Shown here: one piece after another, positions 22,955 to 31,922 of the stretch
How positions within the stretch are numbered: the first letter of the stretch is position 1
Layout of the letters: every line of letters begins with the position of its first letter
NCBI GenBank assembly: GCA_900539755.1
Contig: UQDC01000003.1
Location: 201,210-265,209 of the forward strand
Source: an uncultured Alistipes sp.
GTDB lineage: Bacteria; Bacteroidota; Bacteroidia; Bacteroidales; Rikenellaceae
Direction of reading: 5' to 3'
Length of the DNA stretch: 64,000 bases
Program-made: the position numbers and the translations under genes
Notes under the pieces: model-generated
Told to the model about the DNA's origin: nothing
Seen by the model: the letters and a program-made list of their open reading frames with translations, nothing else
Databases searched by the model: none

Positions 22955-23854
22955 TTACTTACGTTCCACCTTCTGACGCGCAAAATTACGATACATCAAC
23001 GGCGTTTTTCCTGTCCGTTTCTTAAACGCAATCGAAAAATACTCCGGATTATCATACTTGAGAATATAGGAAATCTCTTTAATCGTATGTGTGGTATTTG
23101 CTAATAACAATTTTGCCTCGTTTACTCGCAACTCCTTCATATACTGAGCTGGAGCAATACCGGCATATTCGCGGAATGCTTTCCGAAAAACCGAATAACC
23201 CAATCCGATCCGATCCGCAATATCATGAGGCGTCAAATTTTCGTAGATCGTTTCACGCATGACCACTTTGGCCTTATTGATTTTACTGATCATATTTTCA
23301 TCATCAAGCAGATGGCTTTGCTGACGGAAATACATCAATCCTAACATGTGCATAACAATACCCGACAAGGCAGGCTGTGCACCAATACGATCTGCATGAG
23401 CGATATCACATGCTTTGAGATAAAGATCGACTATCGGCTCGTTGAAACCCATCTCAAAAACCGGCTTATCCGGAGTAAAATACCCCGCTGCAACCAATCG
23501 GTCAATCATCTCTCCTTTAAAACCGATCCAATACTCCTTCCACCCCGAATGTTCATCCGGCTGGTAGGTGTGCCACATCCCCGGAAAGATTAAAAACATT
23601 TTACCTTCGGTGAGCCGTTGAGTAATCTTTTTTTCTCCATAAGTAATTATGCCCTCACCATCGGTAATATACAACAATTGAAACTCGTCGAGCACACGCC
23701 CCGCTTCAACATCAAAAAAATAGCCTTTCGGGTGATTCTGCGGAGGATACTCCTCCTCAGAAGTTATCACCTGATTACCCACACTGGTTACGGTCAGTCC
23801 CCACAGTTGATCCCCCTCTGCAGGAACCAAATATTTGATATCGCTACCATTCAT
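22955..23854 (-). CDS. AraC-family transcriptional regulator
   Basis: 299 residues. The N-terminal half is a cupin-like sensor domain (DEFQLLYITDGEGIITYGEK, FLIFPGMWHTYQPDEHSGWK). The C-terminal 100 residues form the double HTH of AraC/XylS: LTPHDIADRIGLGYSVFRKA, FREYAGIAPAQYMKELRVNEAK, then the second helix pair HTIKEISYILKYDNPEYFSI and the family signature FSIAFKKRTGKTPLMYR. Such regulators usually answer a sugar or small metabolite and control adjacent genes; no sugar gene lies next to it, so its target is open. A minus-strand TATCTTTG box lies about 100 bases upstream at 23963-23956. Confidence 0.92.
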   Translation of the reverse strand: MNGSDIKYLVPAEGDQLWGLTVTSVGNQVITSEEEYPPQNHPKGYFFDVEAGRVLDEFQLLYITDGEGIITYGEKKITQRLTEGKMFLIFPGMWHTYQPDEHSGWKEYWIGFKGEMIDRLVAAGYFTPDKPVFEMGFNEPIVDLYLKACDIAHADRIGAQPALSGIVMHMLGLMYFRQQSHLLDDENMISKINKAKVVMRETIYENLTPHDIADRIGLGYSVFRKAFREYAGIAPAQYMKELRVNEAKLLLANTTHTIKEISYILKYDNPEYFSIAFKKRTGKTPLMYRNFARQKVERK

Positions 23855-23955
23855 ACATTACAAGGCTATTACTTCAATGAGGTTATATTCTCACGGAACG
23901 ATATTACCTCATTACATATTGCAAAAATCAAAATTGGGACCCACCCTATTTTCAG

Positions 23956-23963
23956 CAAAGATA
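23956..23963 (-). promoter_or_regulatory. Minus-strand TATCTTTG box upstream of the AraC gene
   Basis: CAAAGATA on the plus strand. It gives a leader of about 95 bases before ATG 23854. Confidence 0.5.
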
Positions 23964-24048
23964 ACAAATCCGACTTACCGGCACAAATATCCGGCACCCC
24001 ATGTCGTATAAGGGCTGCTCAAATATCACCCAAGAGATCGAGCCCTAA

Positions 24049-25668
24049 TCAGGAGTGACGATTTCGGGGGCTCTTCGTATAAAGGAAACGTTTGATTTTT
24101 TGTGTCGGCGTCTTCTCGAACCCCTCCTCCTGTTCGACAACTACCGAAATGCGAGAAAATTTATTGACTTTGGAATTGACATAATTCATCAACTCCTTCT
24201 TAATATGCTCCATACGATTCCCGAGATTTTCCCGCACCGTATGATATTTTTGTTCAAGGGCCTCCCGATTGAAATGGACAATAGCCACCAATTTGCCCAT
24301 ATCTTCTTTTACCAAAGAGTCAGCGACGAGCGCATGGCCATTAAGCACATTTTCAATCTCTTCAGGATAAATATTTTCACCATTGGGTCCCAATATCATA
24401 TTATTCAGCCGGCCCTTGATATAAAGATAGCCATCCGAATCAAATACGCCGAGATCTTTCGTCCGGAACCATCCATCCGAGGTAAAAGCTTCGGCTGTGG
24501 CTTCAGGATTTTTATAATACCCCATCATCACATTGGGCCCTTTGACCACAATCTCACCCTCACCCGCTGCATTCACATTGTCCAAACGAGCCTCGACACC
24601 TTGCAACATTGGACCTGTGGACTGGTGACGCACCATAGTCGGATTAACACCCGCCAACACCGGTGCCGTTTCTGTTAACCCATATCCAATTGCATAAGGG
24701 AACTTTCCTTCAAACAGGAATTGCTCCACAGTAGGATCCAATTTGGCTCCTCCAATGCCGAAAAAGCGGATACGACCGCCGAACAGTTCCGCCAATCTTT
24801 TTCCAGCCAAACGATGTAAAAACTTCCGTCCCCACTCTTTCCGATAAATCAACCGCATCAACCAATTATTGGTAAACTGGGGCAGGATTTTATGTTTGTA
24901 AATCTTTTCGATGATCAACGGAACCGTCAACATAATGGTCGGACGAATCTGTTTAAGAATCGGCAACAGGACTGACGCCGTAGGGGGCTTATCAATATAG
25001 ACAACAGATGCACCCCACATCACTGGGAGCAACATACCCAGCGAACATTCATAAGTATGAGACAAAGGCAGAATCGACAGGAAAATATCTTCTGGATACA
25101 CCGGCTGTAAAATACTCACCATCGCCAACTCACTACACAAATTGCAATGCGACAACATCACCCCTTTAGGCGAAGAGGTGGTTCCGGATGTATAAATAAT
25201 GGCAGCGAGGTCCTCGCCTTTAGGCGTAACTATCTTCCCGCGTTCACTCTCTACATGTTTGATTACTCCGAGATTTTTGCTGCGAACCACTAAACGTAAT
25301 CCAGCAATCACCTCTTTCGAAATTTTGGAATAGAGGCGATCCGAAGCTACCAAAGCTTTCGCTTCAGAGTGCTGAATAATCCGATCGAGTTCTGGCCCGG
25401 AAAAATCTGGCAAGATGGGAACAATTACCATTCCCGATATAGTTGCAGCAAAATAGGTAACACCCCAATTCGGCATATTGCTGCTCAACAGTGCTATTTT
25501 ATCTCCGCTGCACAATCCAGCGCGAAGAAACGTATCAACAAGAGAATCCACCCGTTCAGCAAAATCGGCAAAGGTGAGCGACTCTCCTCCATACATAGAA
25601 AAACAGGGATGAGCCGCAAACTTCTCAATACTGTGCAGGTACAGCTCCCGTAATGTGTCAAATTTCAT
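24049..25668 (-). CDS. Long-chain fatty acid-CoA ligase (AMP-forming)
   Basis: 539 residues of the ANL adenylating superfamily. Activates a fatty acid with ATP and CoA. Visible motifs: the P-loop AAIIYTSGTTSSPKGVMLSH (about 155-174), YGLTETAPVLAG (A5), GWFRTKDLGVFDSDGYLYIKG (A7-A8 hinge, about 405-425), and near the C terminus KTPTQKIKRFLY with the catalytic lysine. No signal peptide; probably membrane-associated. Together with the etf/acyl-CoA dehydrogenase operon elsewhere in the window it would allow acyl-CoA metabolism, but the genes are not linked. Divergent from queG, with a TATCTTTG box 45 bases upstream. Confidence 0.92.
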   Translation of the reverse strand: MKFDTLRELYLHSIEKFAAHPCFSMYGGESLTFADFAERVDSLVDTFLRAGLCSGDKIALLSSNMPNWGVTYFAATISGMVIVPILPDFSGPELDRIIQHSEAKALVASDRLYSKISKEVIAGLRLVVRSKNLGVIKHVESERGKIVTPKGEDLAAIIYTSGTTSSPKGVMLSHCNLCSELAMVSILQPVYPEDIFLSILPLSHTYECSLGMLLPVMWGASVVYIDKPPTASVLLPILKQIRPTIMLTVPLIIEKIYKHKILPQFTNNWLMRLIYRKEWGRKFLHRLAGKRLAELFGGRIRFFGIGGAKLDPTVEQFLFEGKFPYAIGYGLTETAPVLAGVNPTMVRHQSTGPMLQGVEARLDNVNAAGEGEIVVKGPNVMMGYYKNPEATAEAFTSDGWFRTKDLGVFDSDGYLYIKGRLNNMILGPNGENIYPEEIENVLNGHALVADSLVKEDMGKLVAIVHFNREALEQKYHTVRENLGNRMEHIKKELMNYVNSKVNKFSRISVVVEQEEGFEKTPTQKIKRFLYTKSPRNRHS

Positions 25669-25712
25669 TATAATTGATAATTGGATGACACTTCACATCA
25701 GTTTATCAACAA

Positions 25713-25750
25713 CAAAGATAGATCATATTCTCATAAAATCCTTACATTTG
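25713..25750. promoter_or_regulatory. Divergent promoters of acyl-CoA ligase gene and queG
   Basis: Minus-strand TATCTTTG at 25720-25713 and plus-strand TACATTTG at 25743-25750. The plus box lies only 14 bases before the queG start codon. Confidence 0.65.
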
Positions 25751-25764
25751 GCGATGTTTAGATC

Positions 25765-26679
25765 ATGAACAGAGAACAATCCATACACCAGCAAGCTCTA
25801 TCTTTGGGGTTCGACCGGTGCGGAATCGCCCGCTGCCGCCCTCTCGATGAGCGTCGTGATCAACTGCAAAAATGGCTCCAAAGTGGACATCACGGAGGAC
25901 TAACTTACATGGAGCGTAACTTTGACAAACGTCTCGACCCGAATCTGTTAGTTGAGGGAGCCCGTTCAGTAATCGTATGTGCCATAAGTTATAAACGTCC
26001 AACCTCTACAGGAATTCTCTCTCGTTTTGCCTCCTATGCTTGGGGACGCGATTACCATTCCATTCTGAAAGAGAAGCTATACGCTCTATGGTCTTATATT
26101 CAAGAATTACTTCCGGAGGCCAAAGGTCGCGTATTTGTTGACACGGCACCGATTCTCGAGAAAAGCTGGGCAGCCGAAGCCGGAATAGGACGAATTGGGC
26201 GTCACTCCTTATTAATCGTTCCTGATGTGGGATCATTTGTTGTGCTTGGTGTCATCGTCACGACTGCCGAGCTCGAGCCTGATCCTCCCCTGGCAAATGC
26301 CGATCCCTGCGGCAACTGTCAAGCCTGTATAAACGCCTGCCCTGTCGGCGCAATCGGCCCGGACCGGACCATCGACGCATCGCGCTGTATCGCACGCCGT
26401 ACGATTGAGGTGGAAGAGAAGGATGAAGGAGAGCTGCATGGGTGGATTTTCGGCTGCGATGTATGCCAACAAGCCTGTCCGCACAACCGGCATGCACCCA
26501 TATCTACACACACCTGTTTCTCCCCCACTACAGGAATTGAACAGATGTCCGCAACAGATTGGCTCCAACTGAACGAAGAGGAGTTCAAAAGCAGATTTCA
26601 TGACACGCCACTTTTACGCTGCGGATTGCATCGCATCCAAAGACGGATTCGGGAATTAATCGACCAACAAAAGCTCTGA
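25765..26679 (+). CDS. queG: Epoxyqueuosine reductase
   Basis: 304 residues. QueG reduces epoxyqueuosine to queuosine in tRNA, the last step of Q-base synthesis, using a cobalamin and two [4Fe-4S] clusters. The N-terminal domain has FDRCGIARCRPLDE and GGLTYMERNFDKRLDP. The middle has VFVDTAPILEKSWAAEAGIG, with the catalytic Asp, and GRIGRHSLLI. The two cluster motifs are CGNCQACINACPVGAIG (about 183-199) and CDVCQQACPHN (about 233-243). Shorter than enzymes with C-terminal HEAT repeats but within family range. Note that it is a cobalamin-dependent enzyme, so B12 use remains in this organism. Confidence 0.95.
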   Translation: MNREQSIHQQALSLGFDRCGIARCRPLDERRDQLQKWLQSGHHGGLTYMERNFDKRLDPNLLVEGARSVIVCAISYKRPTSTGILSRFASYAWGRDYHSILKEKLYALWSYIQELLPEAKGRVFVDTAPILEKSWAAEAGIGRIGRHSLLIVPDVGSFVVLGVIVTTAELEPDPPLANADPCGNCQACINACPVGAIGPDRTIDASRCIARRTIEVEEKDEGELHGWIFGCDVCQQACPHNRHAPISTHTCFSPTTGIEQMSATDWLQLNEEEFKSRFHDTPLLRCGLHRIQRRIRELIDQQKL

Positions 26680-26730
26680 ACCGTAACTTTTCTTGCATTT
26701 AAATACGCCCAAACGTGAATTTGGGATATT

Positions 26731-26778
26731 AAACAATAAAAGAGCAACGGAAAATCCGTTGCTCTTTTATTGTTTGGC
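26731..26778. terminator. Bidirectional terminator between queG and mdh
   Basis: Perfect 20-bp stem (26731-26750 with 26756-26775) with loop AAAAT, A-rich on one side and T-rich on the other; serves the convergent genes. Confidence 0.92.
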
Positions 26779-26816
26779 TGCATACGTCAGTATGCAAGCT
26801 GAAATCGAATTATCTT

Positions 26817-27758
26817 TTAGAGAGCGTTGATCTCTTTGAGAACTGCATTGGTTTTGTGTACCGCAGCAGCGCTCTTTTCAAAGAGGGCCTTCTCCTCATC
26901 AGTCAACTTCAGCGACAAGATCTTCTCTACACCGTTCTTACCAATTACAGCCGGAACTCCGATGCAGATATCCTGCTGACCGTATTCTCCTTCCAAATAG
27001 GTGCAAGATACGATCACCTTCTTCTGGTCGCGGATAATAGACTCAACTACATACGCTGCAGCTGCACCCGGAGCATACCAAGCCGAAGTTCCCAACAATT
27101 TGGTCAAGGTAGCACCACCAACCATAGTGTCAGCTACCACTTTATCCAACTCCTCTTTGCTCAGCAAATCGGTAACAGGAATACCTTTGTAAGTAGCTTT
27201 GCTTGCCAAAGGAATCATCGTTGTATCACCGTGACCACCGATAACCATACCCTCGATTTCGTTCGAGTTAGCATTCAAAGCCTTACTCAAATAGCATTTG
27301 AAACGAGCGGTATCCAAAGCACCACCCATACCAAACAACTGATTCTTAGGCAGACCGCTCTTCTTCAGAGCCAAGAAGGTCATCGTATCCATCGGGTTGC
27401 TGATAATCAAAATAATCGCCTTAGGAGAATATTTCAGCACATTGTCAACAACTGAGCTTACAATACCTGCATTGACACCGATCAGCTCCTCACGAGTCAT
27501 ACCCGGTTTACGAGGCATGCCAGAAGTGATCACAACCACGTCTGAACCAGCTGTAGCTGCATAATCATTGGTTACGCCAGTCAGCTTAGTATCGAAATCC
27601 ATCAGCGTTGCAGTCTGGAAAATATCGAGCATTTTACCCTCTGCAACACCCTCTTTAATATCCAACAGAACTACCTCGTCAGCAACCTCACGAGTAGCAA
27701 GTACATTAGCACATGTAGCACCTACGTTACCGGCGCCTACAACTGTAACTTTGCTCAT
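26817..27758 (-). CDS. mdh: Malate dehydrogenase (LDH-like type)
   Basis: 313 residues. Interconverts malate and oxaloacetate with NAD in the cytoplasm; in Bacteroidales it serves the reductive branch to succinate. The Rossmann NAD motif is VTVVGAGNVGATCANVLA at the N terminus, D33-type acidic residue in VVLLDIKEGVAEGK, substrate arginines in SGMPRKPGMTREEL, and catalytic His in VIGGHGDTTMIPL. GALDTARFKCYLS contains the second substrate arginine. Follows gcvH by 24 bases in the same direction, so likely one transcript. Confidence 0.96.
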   Translation of the reverse strand: MSKVTVVGAGNVGATCANVLATREVADEVVLLDIKEGVAEGKMLDIFQTATLMDFDTKLTGVTNDYAATAGSDVVVITSGMPRKPGMTREELIGVNAGIVSSVVDNVLKYSPKAIILIISNPMDTMTFLALKKSGLPKNQLFGMGGALDTARFKCYLSKALNANSNEIEGMVIGGHGDTTMIPLASKATYKGIPVTDLLSKEELDKVVADTMVGGATLTKLLGTSAWYAPGAAAAYVVESIIRDQKKVIVSCTYLEGEYGQQDICIGVPAVIGKNGVEKILSLKLTDEEKALFEKSAAAVHKTNAVLKEINAL

Positions 27759-27782
27759 AATCTTAAATTACGTTATTGTTAT

Positions 27783-28160
27783 TTAACCAATCAGTTTCGC
27801 ATAATCCTCTGCTGACAACAGAACATCCAACTCAGCAGGATTTGTCACTTTAATTTTGACCATCCATCCCTCACCGTATGGATCTTTGTTCACCAGCTCC
27901 GGAGCGTCGTTCAGAGCAGCGTTGAATTCAAGCACTTCACCTCCAACAGGCAGGAATGCATCTGAAACGGTTTTAACAGCCTCGATCGTACCGAAAACTT
28001 CACCCTGGGCAAGAGTTTCCCCTTCGGTGGTTACATCGACGAAAACAATGTCGCCAAGCTGACTCTGTGCAAAATCGGTGATGCCTACATAAGCCTCATC
28101 GCCTTCGACGCGGATCCACTCGTGATCCTTCGAATACTTCAAATTAGACGGAATGTTCAT
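27783..28160 (-). CDS. gcvH: Glycine cleavage system H protein
   Basis: 125 residues, the usual length. GcvH carries the lipoyl arm that shuttles the aminomethyl group among P, T and L proteins. The lipoylated lysine is K63 in GTIEAVKTVSDAFLP. The N terminus KYSKDHEWIRVEGDEAYVGI and C terminus NPAELDVLLSAEDYAKLIG are standard. No gcvP or gcvT lies nearby; instead mdh follows, so the locus is split from the other cleavage genes. A TACCTTTG box lies about 110 bases upstream; no glycine riboswitch was recognised in the leader. Confidence 0.96.
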   Translation of the reverse strand: MNIPSNLKYSKDHEWIRVEGDEAYVGITDFAQSQLGDIVFVDVTTEGETLAQGEVFGTIEAVKTVSDAFLPVGGEVLEFNAALNDAPELVNKDPYGEGWMVKIKVTNPAELDVLLSAEDYAKLIG

Positions 28161-28268
28161 CTGTATCTATTTTTGGTTTGTATGATCAAAATCCTTCAAC
28201 TCCAGCCCATCTGAACGCCACTGCATTCACACAACTTGATCGTTCGGACAGCCTGTTTTGAAGATGCC

Positions 28269-28276
28269 CAAAGGTA
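28269..28276 (-). promoter_or_regulatory. gcvH promoter box TACCTTTG
   Basis: CAAAGGTA on the plus strand, about 109 bases before the gcvH start. The remainder of 28161-28581 has no credible gene. Confidence 0.55.
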
Positions 28277-28581
28277 CGTCTTTTTCAGCGATAATAAAAT
28301 TCTACTGTGATTTTTTTCACACCAAACGCTAACCTCATGATAGCGTCTCTCGGCCTTCACTCGTAACACATGAGAAAACATGCCACTGTGGACACCCTCC
28401 AGTTCAAATTGCATCATAAAACCTGCACTCTGGGGGTCAACATTGCCAGAGACGAGTCTCCTCAAACACTACCCCATTCACCACGGCTCATCTCCTTATA
28501 AGGGCTGTCTGCAAAACCGTTCATTCTAAGACAACCTTTTCGCGAGACAAGCCTGCAAAACCACCTAACACAAATACAGAA

Positions 28582-29793
28582 TCAACGGGCTGGATGCAAA
28601 CAAATGGTCATCACAACCGGATTGTGATCACTCCAACAAAATTCAAGAGGCACTGTTTCGATAGACAACACTTCAATTTGAGGAGACACAAAAAAGAAGT
28701 CAGTCAAAGTACGAACAGAGGAGTCCGGATCAAACGGTCGATCTAAATAACGCAACGAGGGTTCTTTTTCATCATAAACGAAACGGCCAATCCGACGAAA
28801 CATTCGATTATCGATCTGTTGCGGAACAAAGTTAGGATTAGACAATTCATCTGCCGTAGGGATGTATTCCGGTGGATATTGATTCCAATCTCCGCCAGTT
28901 ACAGTGGCTATACCAACTGAATCGGCCTGTGCAAGGATCTGCGACAAGAACACCAACTCTTTGTACCGCATATCTCCAGTATCGTAAGCCGTATTGTGCG
29001 TATTGTTAATCATGATCGTATCTCCAGCAGCAGTCAGAAAACGGGCAGACAGCAATCCCCTTTTCAGATTGAATAATCGCACAGGGAACGGAAAAGCAGA
29101 AGGATACTGTAAGCGCACCGCATCTATAGGCTGCCAACGAGACAACATCAACATTCCACTATTGACTCGTCCAATCGGATTGTGCACTGGTATAGGCACG
29201 CACCAGGCCCGATAATTATAGGCAAAGAATGAGGTATATTCGGGAAAAGCATTACCGATCAACTCTGCCTCATCAATTCTGTAAGTGCGGTGTGATGACC
29301 GGTCCACCTCCTGCAACAACATGATGTCAGCATCAATTTGCTGCAGTGTCAACACAATCCGAGCCAAATTTGCAGTCGTACGTTCTCTGCTGTCACGTAC
29401 TCGCTTACCGCCATCATAGAAGAAATCCATATTTTCTCCCAAGCCGCCGTAACCGATATTCCAACTCACTAACCGAAGGGTATCCGGCAACTGGTTACGA
29501 CAAAGGGTACTGTCGGAACGTGATTTCAATTCAGTAATAGAGTCCGTAGTATCACCCTCTGCTTTTCCGGATGCATATTCAGCAACGAAATCACTATGAC
29601 TGATACTGTCTTCCTGATGGTTAACAAGTTCATCATGCTGGCCTACTTGCAAGGGTGTTAAATGCTCGACCAATTCGGGACGATATTCCGAGACCCAAGA
29701 ATAGACAAACAAGAGCAATGCGACAACCAACAAACTGCCAACACACCACATCGCCACACGACCTACACGATGTAAAAGATTTCGCATGTTCAT
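28582..29793 (-). CDS. Endonuclease/exonuclease/phosphatase-family protein, membrane-anchored
   Basis: About 403 residues from ATG 29793, chosen because a purine-rich GGAAAAG precedes it; a GTG at 29811 is less likely. One N-terminal membrane segment (VAMWCVGSLLVVALLLFVYSW, in two halves) is followed by a linker, then the EEP fold: LRLVSWNIGYGG with metal-binding Asn, MLLQEVDRSSHRTYR with metal-binding Glu, NNTHNTAYDTGDMRYKEL, TVTGGDWNQYPPEY, and C-terminal FCWSDHNPVVMTI with the catalytic Asp-His. Substrate could be a phosphodiester, phosphoinositide or sphingomyelin; not decidable here. The active domain would lie outside the cytoplasmic membrane. Confidence 0.85.
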   Translation of the reverse strand: MNMRNLLHRVGRVAMWCVGSLLVVALLLFVYSWVSEYRPELVEHLTPLQVGQHDELVNHQEDSISHSDFVAEYASGKAEGDTTDSITELKSRSDSTLCRNQLPDTLRLVSWNIGYGGLGENMDFFYDGGKRVRDSRERTTANLARIVLTLQQIDADIMLLQEVDRSSHRTYRIDEAELIGNAFPEYTSFFAYNYRAWCVPIPVHNPIGRVNSGMLMLSRWQPIDAVRLQYPSAFPFPVRLFNLKRGLLSARFLTAAGDTIMINNTHNTAYDTGDMRYKELVFLSQILAQADSVGIATVTGGDWNQYPPEYIPTADELSNPNFVPQQIDNRMFRRIGRFVYDEKEPSLRYLDRPFDPDSSVRTLTDFFFVSPQIEVLSIETVPLEFCWSDHNPVVMTICLHPAR

Positions 29794-29983
29794 CTTTTCC
29801 TTTTTATTCACAGATTAGACAGCATTGTAAACGGCTGCATCAAATCTGATGATTTAATGCAATTCACAGTGGCATAAAGATAACCAGAATCTTCAGGAGT
29901 GCAAACTACACTCCTCTTTCAGACCATTTTATCCGATATATGCAACTTCCAATAAGTCTATTCCTAAAACGGCCATACACATA

Positions 29984-30027
29984 TCAATAAAAATGTCGGC
30001 ACATCTCTGCGCCGACATTTTTATTGA
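29984..30027 (-). terminator. Terminator of the DUF4254-GT9 unit
   Basis: Perfect 17-bp stem TCAATAAAAATGTCGGC / GCCGACATTTTTATTGA, 10-base loop. Downstream of the GT9 gene on the minus strand. The flanking 29794-30161 shows no gene. Confidence 0.8.
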
Positions 30028-30161
30028 TTATAAATGATTATGCGGATTACAAGACTCTTTTATTAACATTAAACGTATCTCGCGATCAACGTTTATCTTG
30101 TCTCCGTCTAATATTACCACTTGCTTTACCTAACGACAATTACCCTGTCCATTGACCCCAG

Positions 30162-31208
30162 TTAACTCAATTCGGCTACCTCGCGAACTTTCTTAACCAC
30201 CAATTCGGGATCAATATTTTTCATACAAGGATAATCGCCATACACACAAGGTTTATTCCCGTAAATGGAACAAGGACGACAGGCCATGTCAAGTTGGACC
30301 GCATGCCGAGGATCTTGACCGAGTCCATAAAAGCCAGCATAAGGATGGGTGGCACCCCATATCGATACAGCAGGAACTCCAACCAACGAAGCCATGTGCA
30401 TGGATGAAGAGTCCATACTAACCATCAAATCCAAATTTGAAACCAACTCCATCTCCTGCCCCAACTTGATCCTGCCAATTACAGAAGTAACCCGCGGATA
30501 GGTCTGTTCCATACGTTCCGAATACTCCCGTTCAACCGGTCCTCCACCAAAAATGAACAGCCGTACATTCTCATACGTAGAAAGTTTTGCAATGACTTGC
30601 TCCATATGATCCAGCGGATATATTTTTCCCTGGTGTTGAGCAAACGGACCTATTCCGATCCATTTCCCATCATGAGCTCCAGCCAACTGAGCTGTTTCTG
30701 GACTCATTGCATACTTCACCCGTTGCGGTGGTGCAATTGGAGGAATATCAAAACCCAATTTGAGGAAAACCTCACGATAACGTTCAATCGTGGTTTTTAA
30801 CTGGACAAGTTTTTTATTTTCAAAAGCGACCAACGCTTTTTTCTCCTCACGCCCTTTGTCGATATGGACCACTTTAGCACCGCGCAAACAAAACACCTTA
30901 CGCAGCATCTTCGTCCGGATCACATCATGCAGATCCGCCACCATATCGAATTTACCCAACTCAGCACTCAATCGCAACAGACCGCGAAACCCTTTATGCC
31001 GTCTTTTAAAATCGGGCGAAATAAACTCTATCCGTTCAATTCCCCGAAAAAATGGCTGTAAAAAAGAGGGCGTCATGATCACAATCTGAGCTTCGGGATA
31101 GCATTTGCGCAAAGCGCCCACTACCGGTGCGCTCATCGCAACATCGCCCATCGCCGAAAGACGAATTACCAAAATGCGTAATGAAGCCGATTGAGAACGT
31201 GAGACCAT
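30162..31208 (-). CDS. Glycosyltransferase family 9 (heptosyltransferase-like)
   Basis: 348 residues, GT-B fold. The N-terminal signature RILVIRLSAMGDVAMSAPVV (about 11-30) and the C-terminal nucleotide-sugar region (SMDSSSMHMASLVGVPAVSI, WGATHPYAGFYGLG) identify a heptosyltransferase-type enzyme of LPS core or lipid A-linked oligosaccharide synthesis, acting on the inner leaflet of the cytoplasmic membrane. The cysteine-rich C terminus (CRPCSIYGNKPCVYGDYPC) is common in Bacteroidota members. It lies 7 bases after the DUF4254 gene, a conserved pair in this phylum. Confidence 0.92.
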   Translation of the reverse strand: MVSRSQSASLRILVIRLSAMGDVAMSAPVVGALRKCYPEAQIVIMTPSFLQPFFRGIERIEFISPDFKRRHKGFRGLLRLSAELGKFDMVADLHDVIRTKMLRKVFCLRGAKVVHIDKGREEKKALVAFENKKLVQLKTTIERYREVFLKLGFDIPPIAPPQRVKYAMSPETAQLAGAHDGKWIGIGPFAQHQGKIYPLDHMEQVIAKLSTYENVRLFIFGGGPVEREYSERMEQTYPRVTSVIGRIKLGQEMELVSNLDLMVSMDSSSMHMASLVGVPAVSIWGATHPYAGFYGLGQDPRHAVQLDMACRPCSIYGNKPCVYGDYPCMKNIDPELVVKKVREVAELS

Positions 31209-31215
31209 TCAATAA

Positions 31216-31821
31216 CTATTTTGCGGCGTACAATACAGGATTCAACTCGGGATCGTTGTACATCTTCATCTGTTTGTAAACCTTCATGTACTTGCGACCT
31301 GCTTCCATATCCTCCAATAACTCATCGATAGCAGTGGTCAAATCTTGCCGTTGCTGAAGCAGTACATCCAACTTACGCTGACACTCTTGGATATGCTTTT
31401 CTTCCACATCCGTCCGCTTCGTCTCCTGAGTCATGTGATAGATTTTCAACGCCAGAATCGACAAGCGATCAATTGCCCATGCAGGACTTTCGGTATTGAT
31501 ACGAGCATCGTCAGCTACCTTCACATTTTTAAATTTGTCTAAAAAGTAGCTATCAATATACTCAACCATATCGGTCCGTTCTTGATTCGAACGGTCAATC
31601 CGACGTTTAAGTTCAAGCGCTGCAACCGGATCAATCTGCGGATCCCGAATCAGATCCTCCAGATGCCATTGCACAGTATCAATCCAATTTTTCAAATAGA
31701 GCAAATACTCAATCGATCCATCCTGATAAGGATTAGCAATTGGTTGATCCACATTATCATAACGATGATAATCTTCGATAACGGCCGGGAAAATTTCCCA
31801 GCAGAGCGTGGTGAACTTCAT
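31216..31821 (-). CDS. DUF4254 protein
   Basis: 201 residues, all-helical, soluble, no catalytic motif known. DUF4254 proteins of Bacteroidota are regularly encoded beside GT9 heptosyltransferases, as here (7 bases upstream), so a role with LPS-core glycosylation is likely from context only. The pattern W(H)xxEDxIRDPxID (WHLEDLIRDPQIDP, about 53-66) and RINTESPAWAIDRLSILALK are conserved family stretches. Confidence 0.85.
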   Translation of the reverse strand: MKFTTLCWEIFPAVIEDYHRYDNVDQPIANPYQDGSIEYLLYLKNWIDTVQWHLEDLIRDPQIDPVAALELKRRIDRSNQERTDMVEYIDSYFLDKFKNVKVADDARINTESPAWAIDRLSILALKIYHMTQETKRTDVEEKHIQECQRKLDVLLQQRQDLTTAIDELLEDMEAGRKYMKVYKQMKMYNDPELNPVLYAAK

Positions 31822-31841
31822 AAGCAGGGGGATTAATACTA

Positions 31842-31887
31842 CAAAACTAAAGAATTTTGTTCAATTTCCAATATTTATCTATTTTTG
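31842..31887. promoter_or_regulatory. Divergent promoters: DUF4254 unit and glucosaminidase gene
   Basis: Minus strand TAGTTTTG at 31849-31842. Plus strand TTTG (31856-31859), 20 bases, TATTTTTG (31880-31887), 35 bases before ATG 31923. Confidence 0.75.
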
Positions 31888-31922
31888 TCTAGAAGCTTGC
31901 CAAACCCTAAAAGGAAGCCATT

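Noticed and set aside
28161..28270. Possible glycine riboswitch in the gcvH leader
   Set aside because: The conserved aptamer segments were not found; only a plain leader of about 100 bases.
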